Notes: generated by a model from the letters alone, not told the origin. A stretch of DNA of 17,221 bases from JADJLQ01 sp034439915 (GCA_034439915.1 JAWXBI010000107.1:1-17221); one strand, 5' to 3'; counted from the first letter of the stretch, positions 1 to 8,219 are shown. Program-made: numbers and translations.

Positions 1-270
1 ATACAATTTGCACAACGTTTAAAGGAAATTAAAGAACACACCGCTTCTCCGGCAACATTTCGCAAACGGTTTTTTCATGTAATGGATGCCTTTATGATGA
101 TGAAATATATGCATTATACGAGGGACCATTTTTACAAAAATATTCCTTTAGTCCAGGCATGCAATGATTTATTAAAAAACATGGACCCCCATCATCAGAC
201 CATATCAGAGGAATCCATCCTGTTGGAAATGTTTAGGAAAATGGATCGCCAGGCATCGGAGATCTTATAA
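1..270 (+). CDS. C-terminal fragment of an unrecognised protein
   Basis: The reading frame is open from the first base of the window to a TAA at 268-270, giving about 89 residues of a protein whose start lies upstream. The visible part is soluble, probably helical and rich in Met, His, Lys and Arg (for example MMMKYMHYTRDHFYKN), with no signal peptide or transmembrane segment. The internal ATG at 82 is unlikely to be the start because the same frame continues upstream with similar composition. Its stop codon overlaps by six bases the end of the convergent membrane-protein gene, so the two genes end tail to tail. I do not recognise the family and assign no function. Confidence is for coding status only. 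Confidence 0.7.
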   Translation: MQFAQRLKEIKEHTASPATFRKRFFHVMDAFMMMKYMHYTRDHFYKNIPLVQACNDLLKNMDPHHQTISEESILLEMFRKMDRQASEIL

Positions 271-1731
271 TTTTTCAATTTTATAGCCCTGACTGTTTTC
301 TGGCCTGAAAAGGATATATACCACACCCAACGCTTTTAAGTTTTTTTTCGCATCCGGACTCAATGTTCTTAAAAACCGGTTGGATTGGGAATAAACGGTA
401 TTAAGGTTGCCCTGGTAACCGGTCTCCAATCCATAAGCTAGTTTTATTTTTTCTGCCCAAACCGACAGACACATTGATTGGTGGGGGATAGCTTTCCAAT
501 CTACCCAGGTTGGTCTACGTGAAAAGAATTTAAATGCTGTAAAATCTGCAGGCACCAGAAAAACATCACCGGGTTGGCTTATCGATCCAGCCTTCCGGGC
601 TGTTAGTTGATCATCAGACGCCGTGCTGCCGGGAAAGGAATATGGTGCAAAACGCGATTGTCTAACTGCCATAACCAAAACACTGGCAAAAAAAATAAAA
701 ACAAAGATTTGCCGTAAACGAAGGGATAAATTGATTAAAATGGTTTGATGCTGTTGTGTGAGCCACTTGGTCAAAATTAAAACACTGAAAAACTTCAACC
801 AAATGGTTGTCTTAAACCATTGTGTTTTATAGCTGAGTTCAGGCTTTATTGTCAACAGGAGCATATAGATCAAACATCCAACGAGAATAAACACCATAAG
901 ATAAAACAGCCTTCGATCGAGCGTAAAAGCCAGTGCCGTGCTGATCAGGTATAGCGGGGTAAGCAACAAAATATTGAACCAGCCAAAATGAGAAGGCATA
1001 AAGTGGTGCGGGTTTCTCAACTGCATAATACCGACCAGTGAAATATCCTCCGGCCCTTTGCCCAATTGGAAATAGAGCGGTAAAAGATAAGGAAGGATAA
1101 AACACAGGGAAGTAAATATAAATAAAATGCGACCCTGGTTTCCAATCAAAATCGCACATAGAAGAAAGACCTGAACACCGGCTACCGGATGGATATAGGT
1201 CGCTAAAACCGTACACCCTATGGCACGCCATTTGGCTTGTTTTATGGCAAACCACAATGCCCATATCCCTGCGCTCTTGGCAAGCAGGCTTGGCGTCACC
1301 ATATTATAGTACAGTTCATTTCCTCCAAGATTTCTATGGTACAACAGGATCAAACAGGAGACAATCACCGCCCACTGAGCCCATAAAGCCAGTGACACAT
1401 AGTTGCAAAATTTCAGCAAACCCTGAATCAGAACTGTACCAGCCAGAAAATGCACAACCAAAAACATAACGGGCCATACCGGCTCCGGCACCCTTGCCAG
1501 CGCATGAGCTATAAACCATCTTTCATTGACCTGTCCCTGGATACACCTGATATAAAAATCACCTGTAAACCATAATTTTTCCTGAAGATGAAGTGCATAA
1601 GGCATAAAATCCACCTGATCTTCGTAGCCGTAGACGTAACCATGGGCAAAGAGTAATACACCATAACATAGGATGGTAAGCAGCAAGGGAAGCAGGGCAT
1701 TATACCTGTTATTCACGTGATGAATATACAC
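265..1731 (-). CDS. Polytopic membrane protein, GT-C / DUF6798-like
   Basis: This 488-residue protein has roughly ten hydrophobic segments (about 11-33, 85-104, 112-131, 146-163, 170-196, 200-220, 250-270, 275-294, 308-322 and 340-356), then a soluble C-terminal part of about 130 residues. The fold plan (many membrane helices, a YEDQVDF loop after helix 1, conserved-looking stretches GGNELYYNMVTPSLLAK at 136-152 and RNPHHFMP at 239-246) resembles the DUF6798-type membrane proteins. These look like GT-C glycosyltransferases but have no proven reaction. The start is GTG at 1731, ten bases after a GGAG; a second in-frame GTG at 1716 would also work. The gene stands alone, divergent from the methyltransferase operon. 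The membrane location is clear, while the family is a recollection and the function an inference. Confidence 0.75.
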   Translation of the reverse strand: MYIHHVNNRYNALLPLLLTILCYGVLLFAHGYVYGYEDQVDFMPYALHLQEKLWFTGDFYIRCIQGQVNERWFIAHALARVPEPVWPVMFLVVHFLAGTVLIQGLLKFCNYVSLALWAQWAVIVSCLILLYHRNLGGNELYYNMVTPSLLAKSAGIWALWFAIKQAKWRAIGCTVLATYIHPVAGVQVFLLCAILIGNQGRILFIFTSLCFILPYLLPLYFQLGKGPEDISLVGIMQLRNPHHFMPSHFGWFNILLLTPLYLISTALAFTLDRRLFYLMVFILVGCLIYMLLLTIKPELSYKTQWFKTTIWLKFFSVLILTKWLTQQHQTILINLSLRLRQIFVFIFFASVLVMAVRQSRFAPYSFPGSTASDDQLTARKAGSISQPGDVFLVPADFTAFKFFSRRPTWVDWKAIPHQSMCLSVWAEKIKLAYGLETGYQGNLNTVYSQSNRFLRTLSPDAKKNLKALGVVYILFRPENSQGYKIEKL

Positions 1732-1757
1732 TGGTCACTCCGATTTTATATTTTTTT

Positions 1758-1788
1758 AAGGTGTGTCAGTATCATAGCATGACACCTT
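1758..1788. other. Hairpin in the divergent intergenic region
   Basis: Arms AAGGTG (1758-1763) plus TCA (1766-1768) pair with TGA (1780-1782) plus CACCTT (1783-1788), leaving a two-base bulge and an 11-base loop. It lies about 27 bases upstream of the GTG of the minus-strand membrane protein, so it would sit in that gene's leader. No T tract makes it a clear terminator for either strand. It could be a leader structure or a protein-binding site; the role is unknown. Confidence 0.35.
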
Positions 1789-1861
1789 CCAATAAATACA
1801 GAGGCGCTTAGAATGAATTTACCTTAACTATAAATACTGTCTTTTATTCCGAACCTGTCAG

Positions 1862-1878
1862 AAGTGATTCATTCACTT
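1862..1878. promoter_or_regulatory. Short inverted repeat upstream of the methyltransferase promoter
   Basis: AAGTGA (1862-1867) and TCACTT (1873-1878) form a 6-bp dyad separated by five bases, centred about 30 bases upstream of the TATCTTTG box. The position suits a transcription-factor operator, but the arms are short and such dyads arise by chance in AT-rich intergenic DNA. Confidence 0.25.
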
Positions 1879-1897
1879 TAATTCAATCCATCATTGA

Positions 1898-1905
1898 TAT
1901 CTTTG
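1898..1905 (+). promoter_or_regulatory. Bacteroidota -7 promoter element (TATCTTTG)
   Basis: The box matches TAnnTTTG exactly. It ends only four bases before the first ATG (1910), so transcription would begin at or just inside the first codons. This makes the second in-frame ATG at 1928 a serious alternative start, or the mRNA is practically leaderless. No convincing -33 TTG is visible at the expected distance. Confidence 0.55.
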
Positions 1906-1909
1906 TTCT

Positions 1910-2443
1910 ATGCTGATCAGGAAAACAATGACTGAACTGGGCAGGCCCCAATTGGAACCTCTTCGACAATCAGAAAAATTACCCATAATCGTAATCCTTG
2001 AAAATTTACGTTCGGGCCTGAATATCGGATCCATTTTCAGGACGGCAGATGCTTTTCACATCAAATCTATTTGTTTGACGGGTATTTCAGTGATTCCACC
2101 GCACCGGGAAATATTAAAAACTGCCCTGGACGCCACCCTTTCAGTGGACTGGAAATACCTGCCGGATGTCAATGCCGGATTACTTGAGTTTAAAAAACAA
2201 GGATATCAAATCGTTGCGGTCGAACAAACCCAGGGCAGTGTACCCCTATCGGAATTTATCTTTGATCTTCATACTCCGGTAGTCCTGGTGTTTGGGAACG
2301 AAGTTTCGGGGGTGAGCGATGCTGTTCTTGCTAATGCAGACCGCGCTATTGAAATTCCACAATCCGGTATTAAACACTCGCTGAATGTAGCCGTTTGCGC
2401 CGGTATCGTGCTGTGGCAGGCTTACCATCAATTGAACCAATAA
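1910..2443 (+). CDS. SpoU/TrmH-family RNA 2'-O-ribose methyltransferase
   Basis: This is a SAM-dependent RNA 2'-O-methyltransferase of the SPOUT superfamily, acting on tRNA or rRNA in the cytoplasm. All three SpoU motifs are present: motif 1 around 31-47 with N38 and the likely catalytic R44 (NIGSIFRTADAF), motif 2 at 125-133 (LVFGNEVSG), and motif 3 at 148-166 (IEIPQSGIKHSLNVAVCAG), which builds the trefoil-knot cofactor site. At 177 residues it lacks the N-terminal L30e-like substrate domain of RlmB, so it is closer to short TrmH-type enzymes; the exact target nucleotide cannot be read from sequence. The start is ambiguous between 1910 and 1928 because of the adjacent promoter. It is followed after 17 bases by the ThuA gene, probably in one operon. 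Confidence 0.93.
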   Translation: MLIRKTMTELGRPQLEPLRQSEKLPIIVILENLRSGLNIGSIFRTADAFHIKSICLTGISVIPPHREILKTALDATLSVDWKYLPDVNAGLLEFKKQGYQIVAVEQTQGSVPLSEFIFDLHTPVVLVFGNEVSGVSDAVLANADRAIEIPQSGIKHSLNVAVCAGIVLWQAYHQLNQ

Positions 2444-2460
2444 TTTTTTATTCATACTGT

Positions 2461-3300
2461 ATGAAACGATTTATTAAGATATTCTTGTTGCTGGTGGTGG
2501 TATCGTCAGCCGGCACTGCGCAAAACCTCAAAGGTCTAAAGGTGTTATTGTTTACCAAAAACGGCAAAGGTTATGTACACGATAATATTCCGGCGGCAAA
2601 ACACTGTTTTGATTCCTTATCCCGCAAATTCGGTTTTGATTTAATCATCAATGACGATCCGGCGGTCTTCCACCGTGATTTTTTGAACAAAATTGGCTTG
2701 ATTGTTTTTGCCAGTACCAATAATGCGGTCTTTGATACGGATGATCAACGTCTGGCTTTTCGACAGTTTATAGAAGCGGGGGGATTGTTTTTGGGGATCC
2801 ATTCCGTATTGGGTACAGAGCGCAATTGGACCTGGTTTAAACAAATGTTGGGGGGCACCTTTGCCTGGCATCCCAGGTTTCAACCCTACCAGGTAGTCAA
2901 TCTCAGACCTGACCATGAATCGGTGAAACATCTTCCACAAGTATGGCAGAGACAAGATGAATGTTACTTTATTAAAGAAATGTATCCGGGTCCGCATGCT
3001 TTAATGGCGGCCGATATTAATTCATTAGCTATGGACCCGGCGGACACTGCCCGGATCCGTTTACACAAAGGGACGTTTGGCCGCTTTTATCCATCTGTAT
3101 GGGAACATCGTTATGATGGAGGTCTGGCCTGGATCACTGCTCTGGGGCATTCGGCTACTGACTATTTAGAACCTGTATTTGTATCGCATCTGATGAAGGC
3201 CATTATCTACCTCAAAGCCAACAAGAAAAAACTTGATTTTTCAAAGGCATATGCCACCCGATATGACGACGAAATCCGCTATCAGGGTATTAAAAAATAA
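2461..3300 (+). CDS. ThuA-like secreted protein (glutamine-amidotransferase-like fold)
   Basis: The ATG at 2461 is chosen because it starts a clean signal peptide: positively charged MKRFIK, a hydrophobic core and a probable cleavage after A20 in GTAQ. An upstream in-frame codon at 2395 lies inside the preceding gene. The mature part matches the ThuA (trehalose-utilisation) domain: LLFTKNGKGYVHD near the start, an IVFAST strand, GGLFLGIHS around the class-I amidotransferase-like nucleophile elbow (with no Cys there), and WHPRFQPYQV. ThuA-type domains in Bacteroidota accompany sugar metabolism, often fused to or beside DUF1080 or glycosidase modules; their reaction is mostly unknown. At 279 residues it is a single-domain periplasmic or exported protein. 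It sits between the methyltransferase and the GH16 gene, with only eight bases to the latter, which suggests a shared carbohydrate role. Confidence 0.85.
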   Translation: MKRFIKIFLLLVVVSSAGTAQNLKGLKVLLFTKNGKGYVHDNIPAAKHCFDSLSRKFGFDLIINDDPAVFHRDFLNKIGLIVFASTNNAVFDTDDQRLAFRQFIEAGGLFLGIHSVLGTERNWTWFKQMLGGTFAWHPRFQPYQVVNLRPDHESVKHLPQVWQRQDECYFIKEMYPGPHALMAADINSLAMDPADTARIRLHKGTFGRFYPSVWEHRYDGGLAWITALGHSATDYLEPVFVSHLMKAIIYLKANKKKLDFSKAYATRYDDEIRYQGIKK

Positions 3301-3308
3301 GATTTCAT

Positions 3309-5159
3309 ATGAATAAAAAGGATATAAATCTTGCACGTGTTGTATTGTTGGGATTGATAATGGGGCTTTCAAGCCAGCTTTGCAGCCAATGCCCTTCGTT
3401 GATCTGGTTTGACGAATTTAATGGCACAAAATTGGATGTGTCAAAATGGACTTACCAAATCGGTGACGGTTGCGATATTGGATTATGCCAATGGGGAAAT
3501 AATGAACTTCAATGGTATACTTCCTCAGAAGAAAATTTATTGTTATCCGGTGGAACTATGAAAATCGTGGCCCGCAAACAAACTGTTCAGAACAGGAACT
3601 ATACCTCTGCCCGAATTCGAAGCATTCAAAAAGGTGATATAAAATATGGCCGGATTGAAGCCCGAATGAAACTGCCCTTTGGACAGGGAATCTGGCCCGC
3701 CTTCTGGATGTTGCCTTCGGAAGATGTTTACGGGGGTTGGCCACAAAGCGGTGAAATTGATATCATGGAATACCTTGGGCATGAGCCATCGACCATTCAT
3801 GGCACACTCCATTTTGGACAAACCTGGCCAAATAATTCCTCAACCACTAAAAGCTTTACTCTGGCTGAAGGAAATTTTTATAACTCATTTCATGACTATG
3901 CGCTGGAATGGTCAGAATATGAAATCAAATGGTATATAGATGGATATCTTTATTCTTCCAAGGCCATTTCAGATATGGGTAATCAACGATGGCCTTTTGA
4001 TCAAAAATTTCACTTTTTGTTCAACCTGGCCGTAGGCGGCACTTGGCCGGGAATCCCCAATGCAACCACTGTATTTCCCCAAATCTTTGAAATTGATTAC
4101 ATCAGGGTTTACGACAAAACCGGCCAGGCTCATCTTTCCGGACCAGCCAGGGTCCCGTCACGAGCAAAAAATGTGGTATACGCTCTATCCAATGTATTAC
4201 CCGGTAGTGTTATCACCTGGAATGTCCCCGAGGGAACTACTTTTAAAAATGGACAAGGTTCTGACTCGATAAACCTCGACTGGGGATCAACAGGTGGAAA
4301 GGTGATGGCTGTCATAAAATCATCGTGCGGTGAAAAAATATTCGTCCTGGCCGTGGCTGTGGAACCCGAACTTGTTTCTTCTGTTGTCCTGGAGAATTTT
4401 GATCAGGAAAGCCGTATCAGGAATACATTTAATACTGGAATTTTAGTTGACCAAGTAGATAACCCTAACACAAATAGTATAAACGGTTCAAAAAAGTGTG
4501 GCCAATATACACGCAATCCGTCCCAGCAATATGATGTTCTGGTATATGAAATATCCGATGTCAAAAATGCGTCGGAATTTGTAACGGGATTTAAAAGAAT
4601 ATACATCGATATCTTAACCAGTGCACCGGTAGGGACTTCGTTGATTTTGCAATTTGAAAATAAAAACCAGGCATCAGCTAATTACCCGGTAGGAAGGCAC
4701 AGCAGGTATACCACGGTGACTACAAAACAAAATGAATGGGAAAGATTGTCCTTCAGTTTTCTGGATCGTCCCAGCAATACGGTACCGGATGAAGCCGTGG
4801 ATCAATTGATTTTCTTGTTTGCCTCAAATAGTTTTACTGGTTTTACATTTTATTTCGATAACCTGGAAATCTATGCCGTGAATACCGTCCCTGTTTTTGA
4901 AAATAATCAATTCACTGGATTAAATATATTTCCCAATCCGGCATACGATCAATTAAATATAATCTCACCGCCTGGCAATCCCTTTAATCAATTGGAAATA
5001 ATGGATTTTACAGGGAGGACAGTTAAATTACAAGCTACCGGTGGGACAACAGAATATGGATTGTCCATCTCCGGTTTGGATAATGGTTTGTATTTCATTC
5101 GGATCAAACTCACTAACGGGATTGAAATTTCACGTCCATTTATTAAACAAACTCAGTAG
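3309..5159 (+). CDS. Secreted GH16 beta-glucanase (laminarinase-like) with T9SS sorting domain
   Basis: Domains in order: signal peptide (about 1-26), GH16 catalytic domain (about 30-268), a PKD/Ig-like module (about 272-352), a jelly-roll carbohydrate-binding-like region (about 358-525) and a type A T9SS C-terminal sorting domain (about 535-616, with FPNP at 541-544 and GLYFIRI near the end). The GH16 active-site motif GEIDIME gives nucleophile E149, helper D151 and acid/base E154, all intact. The neighbouring WPAFWMLP and later WPFDQ and FNLAVGGTWPG match the beta-1,3-glucanase (laminarinase) branch. The predicted job is endo-hydrolysis of beta-1,3 or mixed-linkage glucans outside the cell, either anchored on the surface or released after T9SS export. 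Substrate assignment is inference. The gene ends a three-gene run and converges with the peptidase gene. Confidence 0.93.
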   Translation: MNKKDINLARVVLLGLIMGLSSQLCSQCPSLIWFDEFNGTKLDVSKWTYQIGDGCDIGLCQWGNNELQWYTSSEENLLLSGGTMKIVARKQTVQNRNYTSARIRSIQKGDIKYGRIEARMKLPFGQGIWPAFWMLPSEDVYGGWPQSGEIDIMEYLGHEPSTIHGTLHFGQTWPNNSSTTKSFTLAEGNFYNSFHDYALEWSEYEIKWYIDGYLYSSKAISDMGNQRWPFDQKFHFLFNLAVGGTWPGIPNATTVFPQIFEIDYIRVYDKTGQAHLSGPARVPSRAKNVVYALSNVLPGSVITWNVPEGTTFKNGQGSDSINLDWGSTGGKVMAVIKSSCGEKIFVLAVAVEPELVSSVVLENFDQESRIRNTFNTGILVDQVDNPNTNSINGSKKCGQYTRNPSQQYDVLVYEISDVKNASEFVTGFKRIYIDILTSAPVGTSLILQFENKNQASANYPVGRHSRYTTVTTKQNEWERLSFSFLDRPSNTVPDEAVDQLIFLFASNSFTGFTFYFDNLEIYAVNTVPVFENNQFTGLNIFPNPAYDQLNIISPPGNPFNQLEIMDFTGRTVKLQATGGTTEYGLSISGLDNGLYFIRIKLTNGIEISRPFIKQTQ

Positions 5160-5166
5160 CAATTTC

Positions 5167-5191
5167 GTTGTTCTCGTATAAACAACCTTTT
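5167..5191 (+). terminator. Weak hairpin after the GH16 gene
   Basis: GTTGTT (5167-5172) pairs with AACAAC (5181-5186) around an 8-base loop and is followed by CCTTTT. It lies eight bases after the GH16 stop in a convergent gap, where a terminator is expected, but the stem is short and AT-rich. Confidence 0.35.
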
Positions 5192-5212
5192 GCCCCCGGG
5201 GATCATTGGAGG

Positions 5213-7372
5213 TTACCCTTTTACATATTTAACCGGACTATTGGTATTATAGAAAAAGAACGACCAGATATCGGTCTGTTCTTCAATAATTTTGGACGTT
5301 GGTTTTCCCGCACCATGGCCGGCATCGGTTTCAATGCGGATCAAGGTCGGGTTTTCCCCTTTGTGGGCTTGTTGCAGGGCAGCGGCAAATTTAAAGGAAT
5401 GAGCCGGTACGACCCGGTCATCGTGATCAGCAGTGGTGATCATCGTGCTGGGGTACCTGGTTCCGGCCCGGAGATTATGCAGGGGGCTATATTTTTTCAG
5501 GTACTCAAATTGTTCAGGATGATCGCTGGATCCGTATTCAACAGCCCATGCATGACCTATAGTAAACTTGTGATAACGCAGCATATCCAGCACGCCAACA
5601 GCCGGAAAAGCTACTGCAAATAAATCTGGCCGCTGGGTCATACAGGCACCCACCAACAATCCACCATTGGATCCTCCCGATATGGCCAGTTTATCCGGGG
5701 AGGTATATTTTTCGGTAATCAGGTACTCAGCAGCGGCAATAAAATCATCAAATACATTTTGTTTTTTCTCCAACATGCCTGCTTTGTGCCAGTCTTCCCC
5801 AAACTCGCCCCCGCCTCTAAGGTTAGGCATAGCGTATATCCCTCCATTTTCAAGCAAAACCAGGCGGGATGCGCTAAAAGATGGTGTCAGGCTAATATTA
5901 AATCCACCATAGGCATAGAGATAACAAGGGTTGTTTCCATTAAGGACCAGCCCTTTTTTGTACACCAAAAACATAGGGACAGACGTACCGTCTTTACTTT
6001 TATACCACACTTGTTTTTGTTCAAAATCCTGAGGATTAAATTTTAATTCAGGTTGAAAAAACAATTTAGATTCTTTGGACGAAACCTGGTATTCATATAT
6101 ACTTCCCGGATCGGTAAAAGAGGTAAATAAGTAGAAGAGGGAAGGGTCTTCCTCTTTTCCATCAAAACCACCAGCACTGCCCAAGCCGGGTAATATAATT
6201 TCATGTTTATTGGAACCATCGTAATCAAACTGATAAATTTTGGATGTCGCATTTTCGAGGTAAGAAGCAAACAATTTTTTGCCCCCGGTACTCACCGAGC
6301 TCAGCAGGTTCTTTGATTCGGGAATAATAGTTTTCCAGGAGGATTCTTCAGGATGTGCCGGATCAAATAAGATGACTTTATTGTTTGGTGTTTTGATATT
6401 GGTTAATACTAAAAATTCACTTCCATTAGTGGTGATTACGCTGCTTTCGTCCTCAAACCCATGGAACATCACGTGAAATTTATTTCCTTTGGCTTGCACC
6501 GGACGAAAACTGGTTTCAAAACCTGAGGTACCTTTGGAAGCATAGAGGATAAGGTATTGGCCATCTTCAGTGACACTGACATAATGGTTCATCAGCGGTT
6601 CGTTCAGGTTTTCATAAATTTTAATGTCCTGCTCTTGCCGGGTACCCAACTTATGATAATACACGCTGTGAAAACGATTGGCATCTGAAAGCTCTAAGCC
6701 GGCTTTGGGTTCAGGATACCGGCTGTAATAAAAACCCTGGTCATCCCAGCTGGCACCGCTAAATTTAACCCAGGAGATGATTTCAGGAAGTTCCGTATTG
6801 GTCGCCAATTCACGGACATGGATGTCTTGCCAGTCCGAGCCTGCATTTTGTTGGGCATATGCCAGGTATTTATTATCGCGGGATGCGCCCAGTAGGTTAA
6901 TGGCTACAGTTCCTTTGTCCGATAATTTATTGGGATCTATAAATACCTCCGGCTTTCCCGATGCCCCTTTCTGAAAATAGATGATGGCCTGATTTAGTAA
7001 ACCATCATTTTTATAATAGAGATAATAATCCCCGATTTTGCGCGGTGATGACAACTTGGTATAATTGAACAACTCTTCGTACCGCTCTTTTATACTTTCG
7101 CGAAAAGGGATTTTGGACAGGTAGTCGTTGGTTGCCTTGTTTTGAGATTTTACCCAGGCTTCAACCTGGGTGGCGGTATCGATTTCCAGCCAGCGATACG
7201 GGTCGGCAATGGCGGTGCCGTGGTAATCATCCTTCACATCGGAGGAATCCGTCGTCGGGTAAGTAACGGGGATCGTAGCATGGAGTGGGGTAGTGTTCAT
7301 CTTAGATTGGTCTGTTTTACAATCAGGCATCAGGATAATGCTGGCGATTAAAATTGTAAAAACAGGTTTCAT
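5213..7372 (-). CDS. Prolyl oligopeptidase (S9A family)
   Basis: This is a serine peptidase that cleaves after proline in short peptides. At 719 residues it has the usual length. The N-terminal part (about 35-110) and the following repeats form the seven-bladed propeller; the alpha/beta-hydrolase part occupies roughly 440-719. The catalytic triad is complete: S568 in GGSNGG, an aspartate of the DHDDRV stretch at 649-654, and H686 in AGHGAGKP. The first 18 residues form a signal peptide ending at C18, which may be a lipidation site, although Asp at the position before it is atypical; periplasmic or outer-membrane placement is therefore likely but the lipoprotein status is uncertain. The gene is single, transcribed from a TACTTTTG box, and diverges from the DUF2461 gene. 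It probably serves peptide nutrition. Confidence 0.95.
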   Translation of the reverse strand: MKPVFTILIASIILMPDCKTDQSKMNTTPLHATIPVTYPTTDSSDVKDDYHGTAIADPYRWLEIDTATQVEAWVKSQNKATNDYLSKIPFRESIKERYEELFNYTKLSSPRKIGDYYLYYKNDGLLNQAIIYFQKGASGKPEVFIDPNKLSDKGTVAINLLGASRDNKYLAYAQQNAGSDWQDIHVRELATNTELPEIISWVKFSGASWDDQGFYYSRYPEPKAGLELSDANRFHSVYYHKLGTRQEQDIKIYENLNEPLMNHYVSVTEDGQYLILYASKGTSGFETSFRPVQAKGNKFHVMFHGFEDESSVITTNGSEFLVLTNIKTPNNKVILFDPAHPEESSWKTIIPESKNLLSSVSTGGKKLFASYLENATSKIYQFDYDGSNKHEIILPGLGSAGGFDGKEEDPSLFYLFTSFTDPGSIYEYQVSSKESKLFFQPELKFNPQDFEQKQVWYKSKDGTSVPMFLVYKKGLVLNGNNPCYLYAYGGFNISLTPSFSASRLVLLENGGIYAMPNLRGGGEFGEDWHKAGMLEKKQNVFDDFIAAAEYLITEKYTSPDKLAISGGSNGGLLVGACMTQRPDLFAVAFPAVGVLDMLRYHKFTIGHAWAVEYGSSDHPEQFEYLKKYSPLHNLRAGTRYPSTMITTADHDDRVVPAHSFKFAAALQQAHKGENPTLIRIETDAGHGAGKPTSKIIEEQTDIWSFFFYNTNSPVKYVKG

Positions 7373-7382
7373 GGCTTTGGGT

Positions 7383-7390
7383 TAATTTCG
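7383..7390 (+). promoter_or_regulatory. Possible -7 element for the DUF2461 gene (TAATTTCG)
   Basis: One mismatch to TAnnTTTG, 17 bases before the ATG at 7408. It lies face to face with the minus-strand box at 7394-7401, so the two RNA polymerases would compete in the 35-base gap. No -33 element is visible. Confidence 0.3.
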
Positions 7391-7393
7391 CTG

Positions 7394-7401
7394 CAAAAGT
7401 A
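7394..7401 (-). promoter_or_regulatory. Bacteroidota -7 promoter element for the prolyl oligopeptidase gene
   Basis: Read on the minus strand this is TACTTTTG followed by CAGCG, an exact match to TAnnTTTG, with the ATG 21 bases further on. The downstream GCAGCG resembles the TTTGCGGCG context seen at the ndk and nrnA starts. Confidence 0.6.
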
Positions 7402-7407
7402 ACTGGT

Positions 7408-8079
7408 ATGGCCTATTTTGATGAATCTTTTACCCGTTTTTTCAACAAACTTAAAAAACACAATCACAGAGATTGGTTTATTCAAAACAAATCAGATTAC
7501 GAAAAGAACGTAAAACTGCCTTTTGAACAGCTGGTTGGAGACTTGATCGGACGGATGCAAAAACTCAGCCCCGGTTTCCACCTCGAAATAAAAGATGCGA
7601 TTTTCAGGCAGCATCGGGATATTCGATTTAGCCCGGATAAATCGCCCTATAAAACCTATGTTTCGGCAGTTATCGGGCCGGGTGGAAGAAAAAATATGAC
7701 GGACCCGGGTATGTATCTGCAGCTGGAAGCAGCCACGGTATCGATTTTTGGAGGCATTTATAGGCCTGAAAAAGAATCCCTGAGTAAGATCAGGACGGCT
7801 ATAATGGAACAACCGGCAGAGGTTGAACGATTAAAGAAAGACAAAAAATTTGTTGCCTTGTATGGGAAACTGCATGGGGAAACCAACAAAGTCTTACCCC
7901 CCGAATTCAGAGAAGCCGTTAAAAACGAACCCCTGATCGCACATAAACAATTTTATTTTACGACAAAATATGATGATGGCAAGACCCTCTTGAGGAAAGA
8001 CCTCCTGGACTTTATTATGAAACACCATGAAGCAGGCAGGCCCTGGACCGAATTTTTATACCGTGCCGTTCACGCCTGA
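7408..8079 (+). CDS. DUF2461 / TIGR02453 family protein
   Basis: This 223-residue cytoplasmic protein of unknown function is recognised by the family pattern: an N-terminal FFNKLKKHNHRDWF segment (11-24), the signature DIRFSPDKSPYKT (71-83), a glycine-rich GPGG turn and a C-terminal region with FYFTTKYDD. It has no signal peptide or membrane segment, and the length is usual for the family. DUF2461 proteins are widespread in bacteria and fungi; no reaction is established that I know of. The ATG at 7408 is the only sensible start, because the gap to the divergent prolyl oligopeptidase gene is only 35 bases. The gene is followed by a 218-base intergenic region, so it appears monocistronic. Confidence 0.88.
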   Translation: MAYFDESFTRFFNKLKKHNHRDWFIQNKSDYEKNVKLPFEQLVGDLIGRMQKLSPGFHLEIKDAIFRQHRDIRFSPDKSPYKTYVSAVIGPGGRKNMTDPGMYLQLEAATVSIFGGIYRPEKESLSKIRTAIMEQPAEVERLKKDKKFVALYGKLHGETNKVLPPEFREAVKNEPLIAHKQFYFTTKYDDGKTLLRKDLLDFIMKHHEAGRPWTEFLYRAVHA

Positions 8080-8219
8080 TTCCTTATTCAAATCATAAAG
8101 TGGGTTTCAAAAGCCAGTCGGATTGTGCAGCTTGAGGACTACCAAAGGATTGATATTAAAGGAATGAGTATAAAAATTGTATTATTAATATTTATTAACA
8201 AATTGTTGGCTATATAAAA

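Noticed and set aside
2395..2460. Upstream start for the ThuA-like protein inside the methyltransferase gene
   Set aside because: The ATG at 2461 opens a clean signal peptide, which the longer form would bury.
3543..3939. Several open frames antisense to or overlapping the GH16 gene
   Set aside because: They are shadows of a gene with complete domains and catalytic residues.
5168..5623. 151-codon open frame on the plus strand
   Set aside because: It lies antisense within the prolyl oligopeptidase gene, has no family resemblance, and the peptidase has intact catalytic residues over the same bases.
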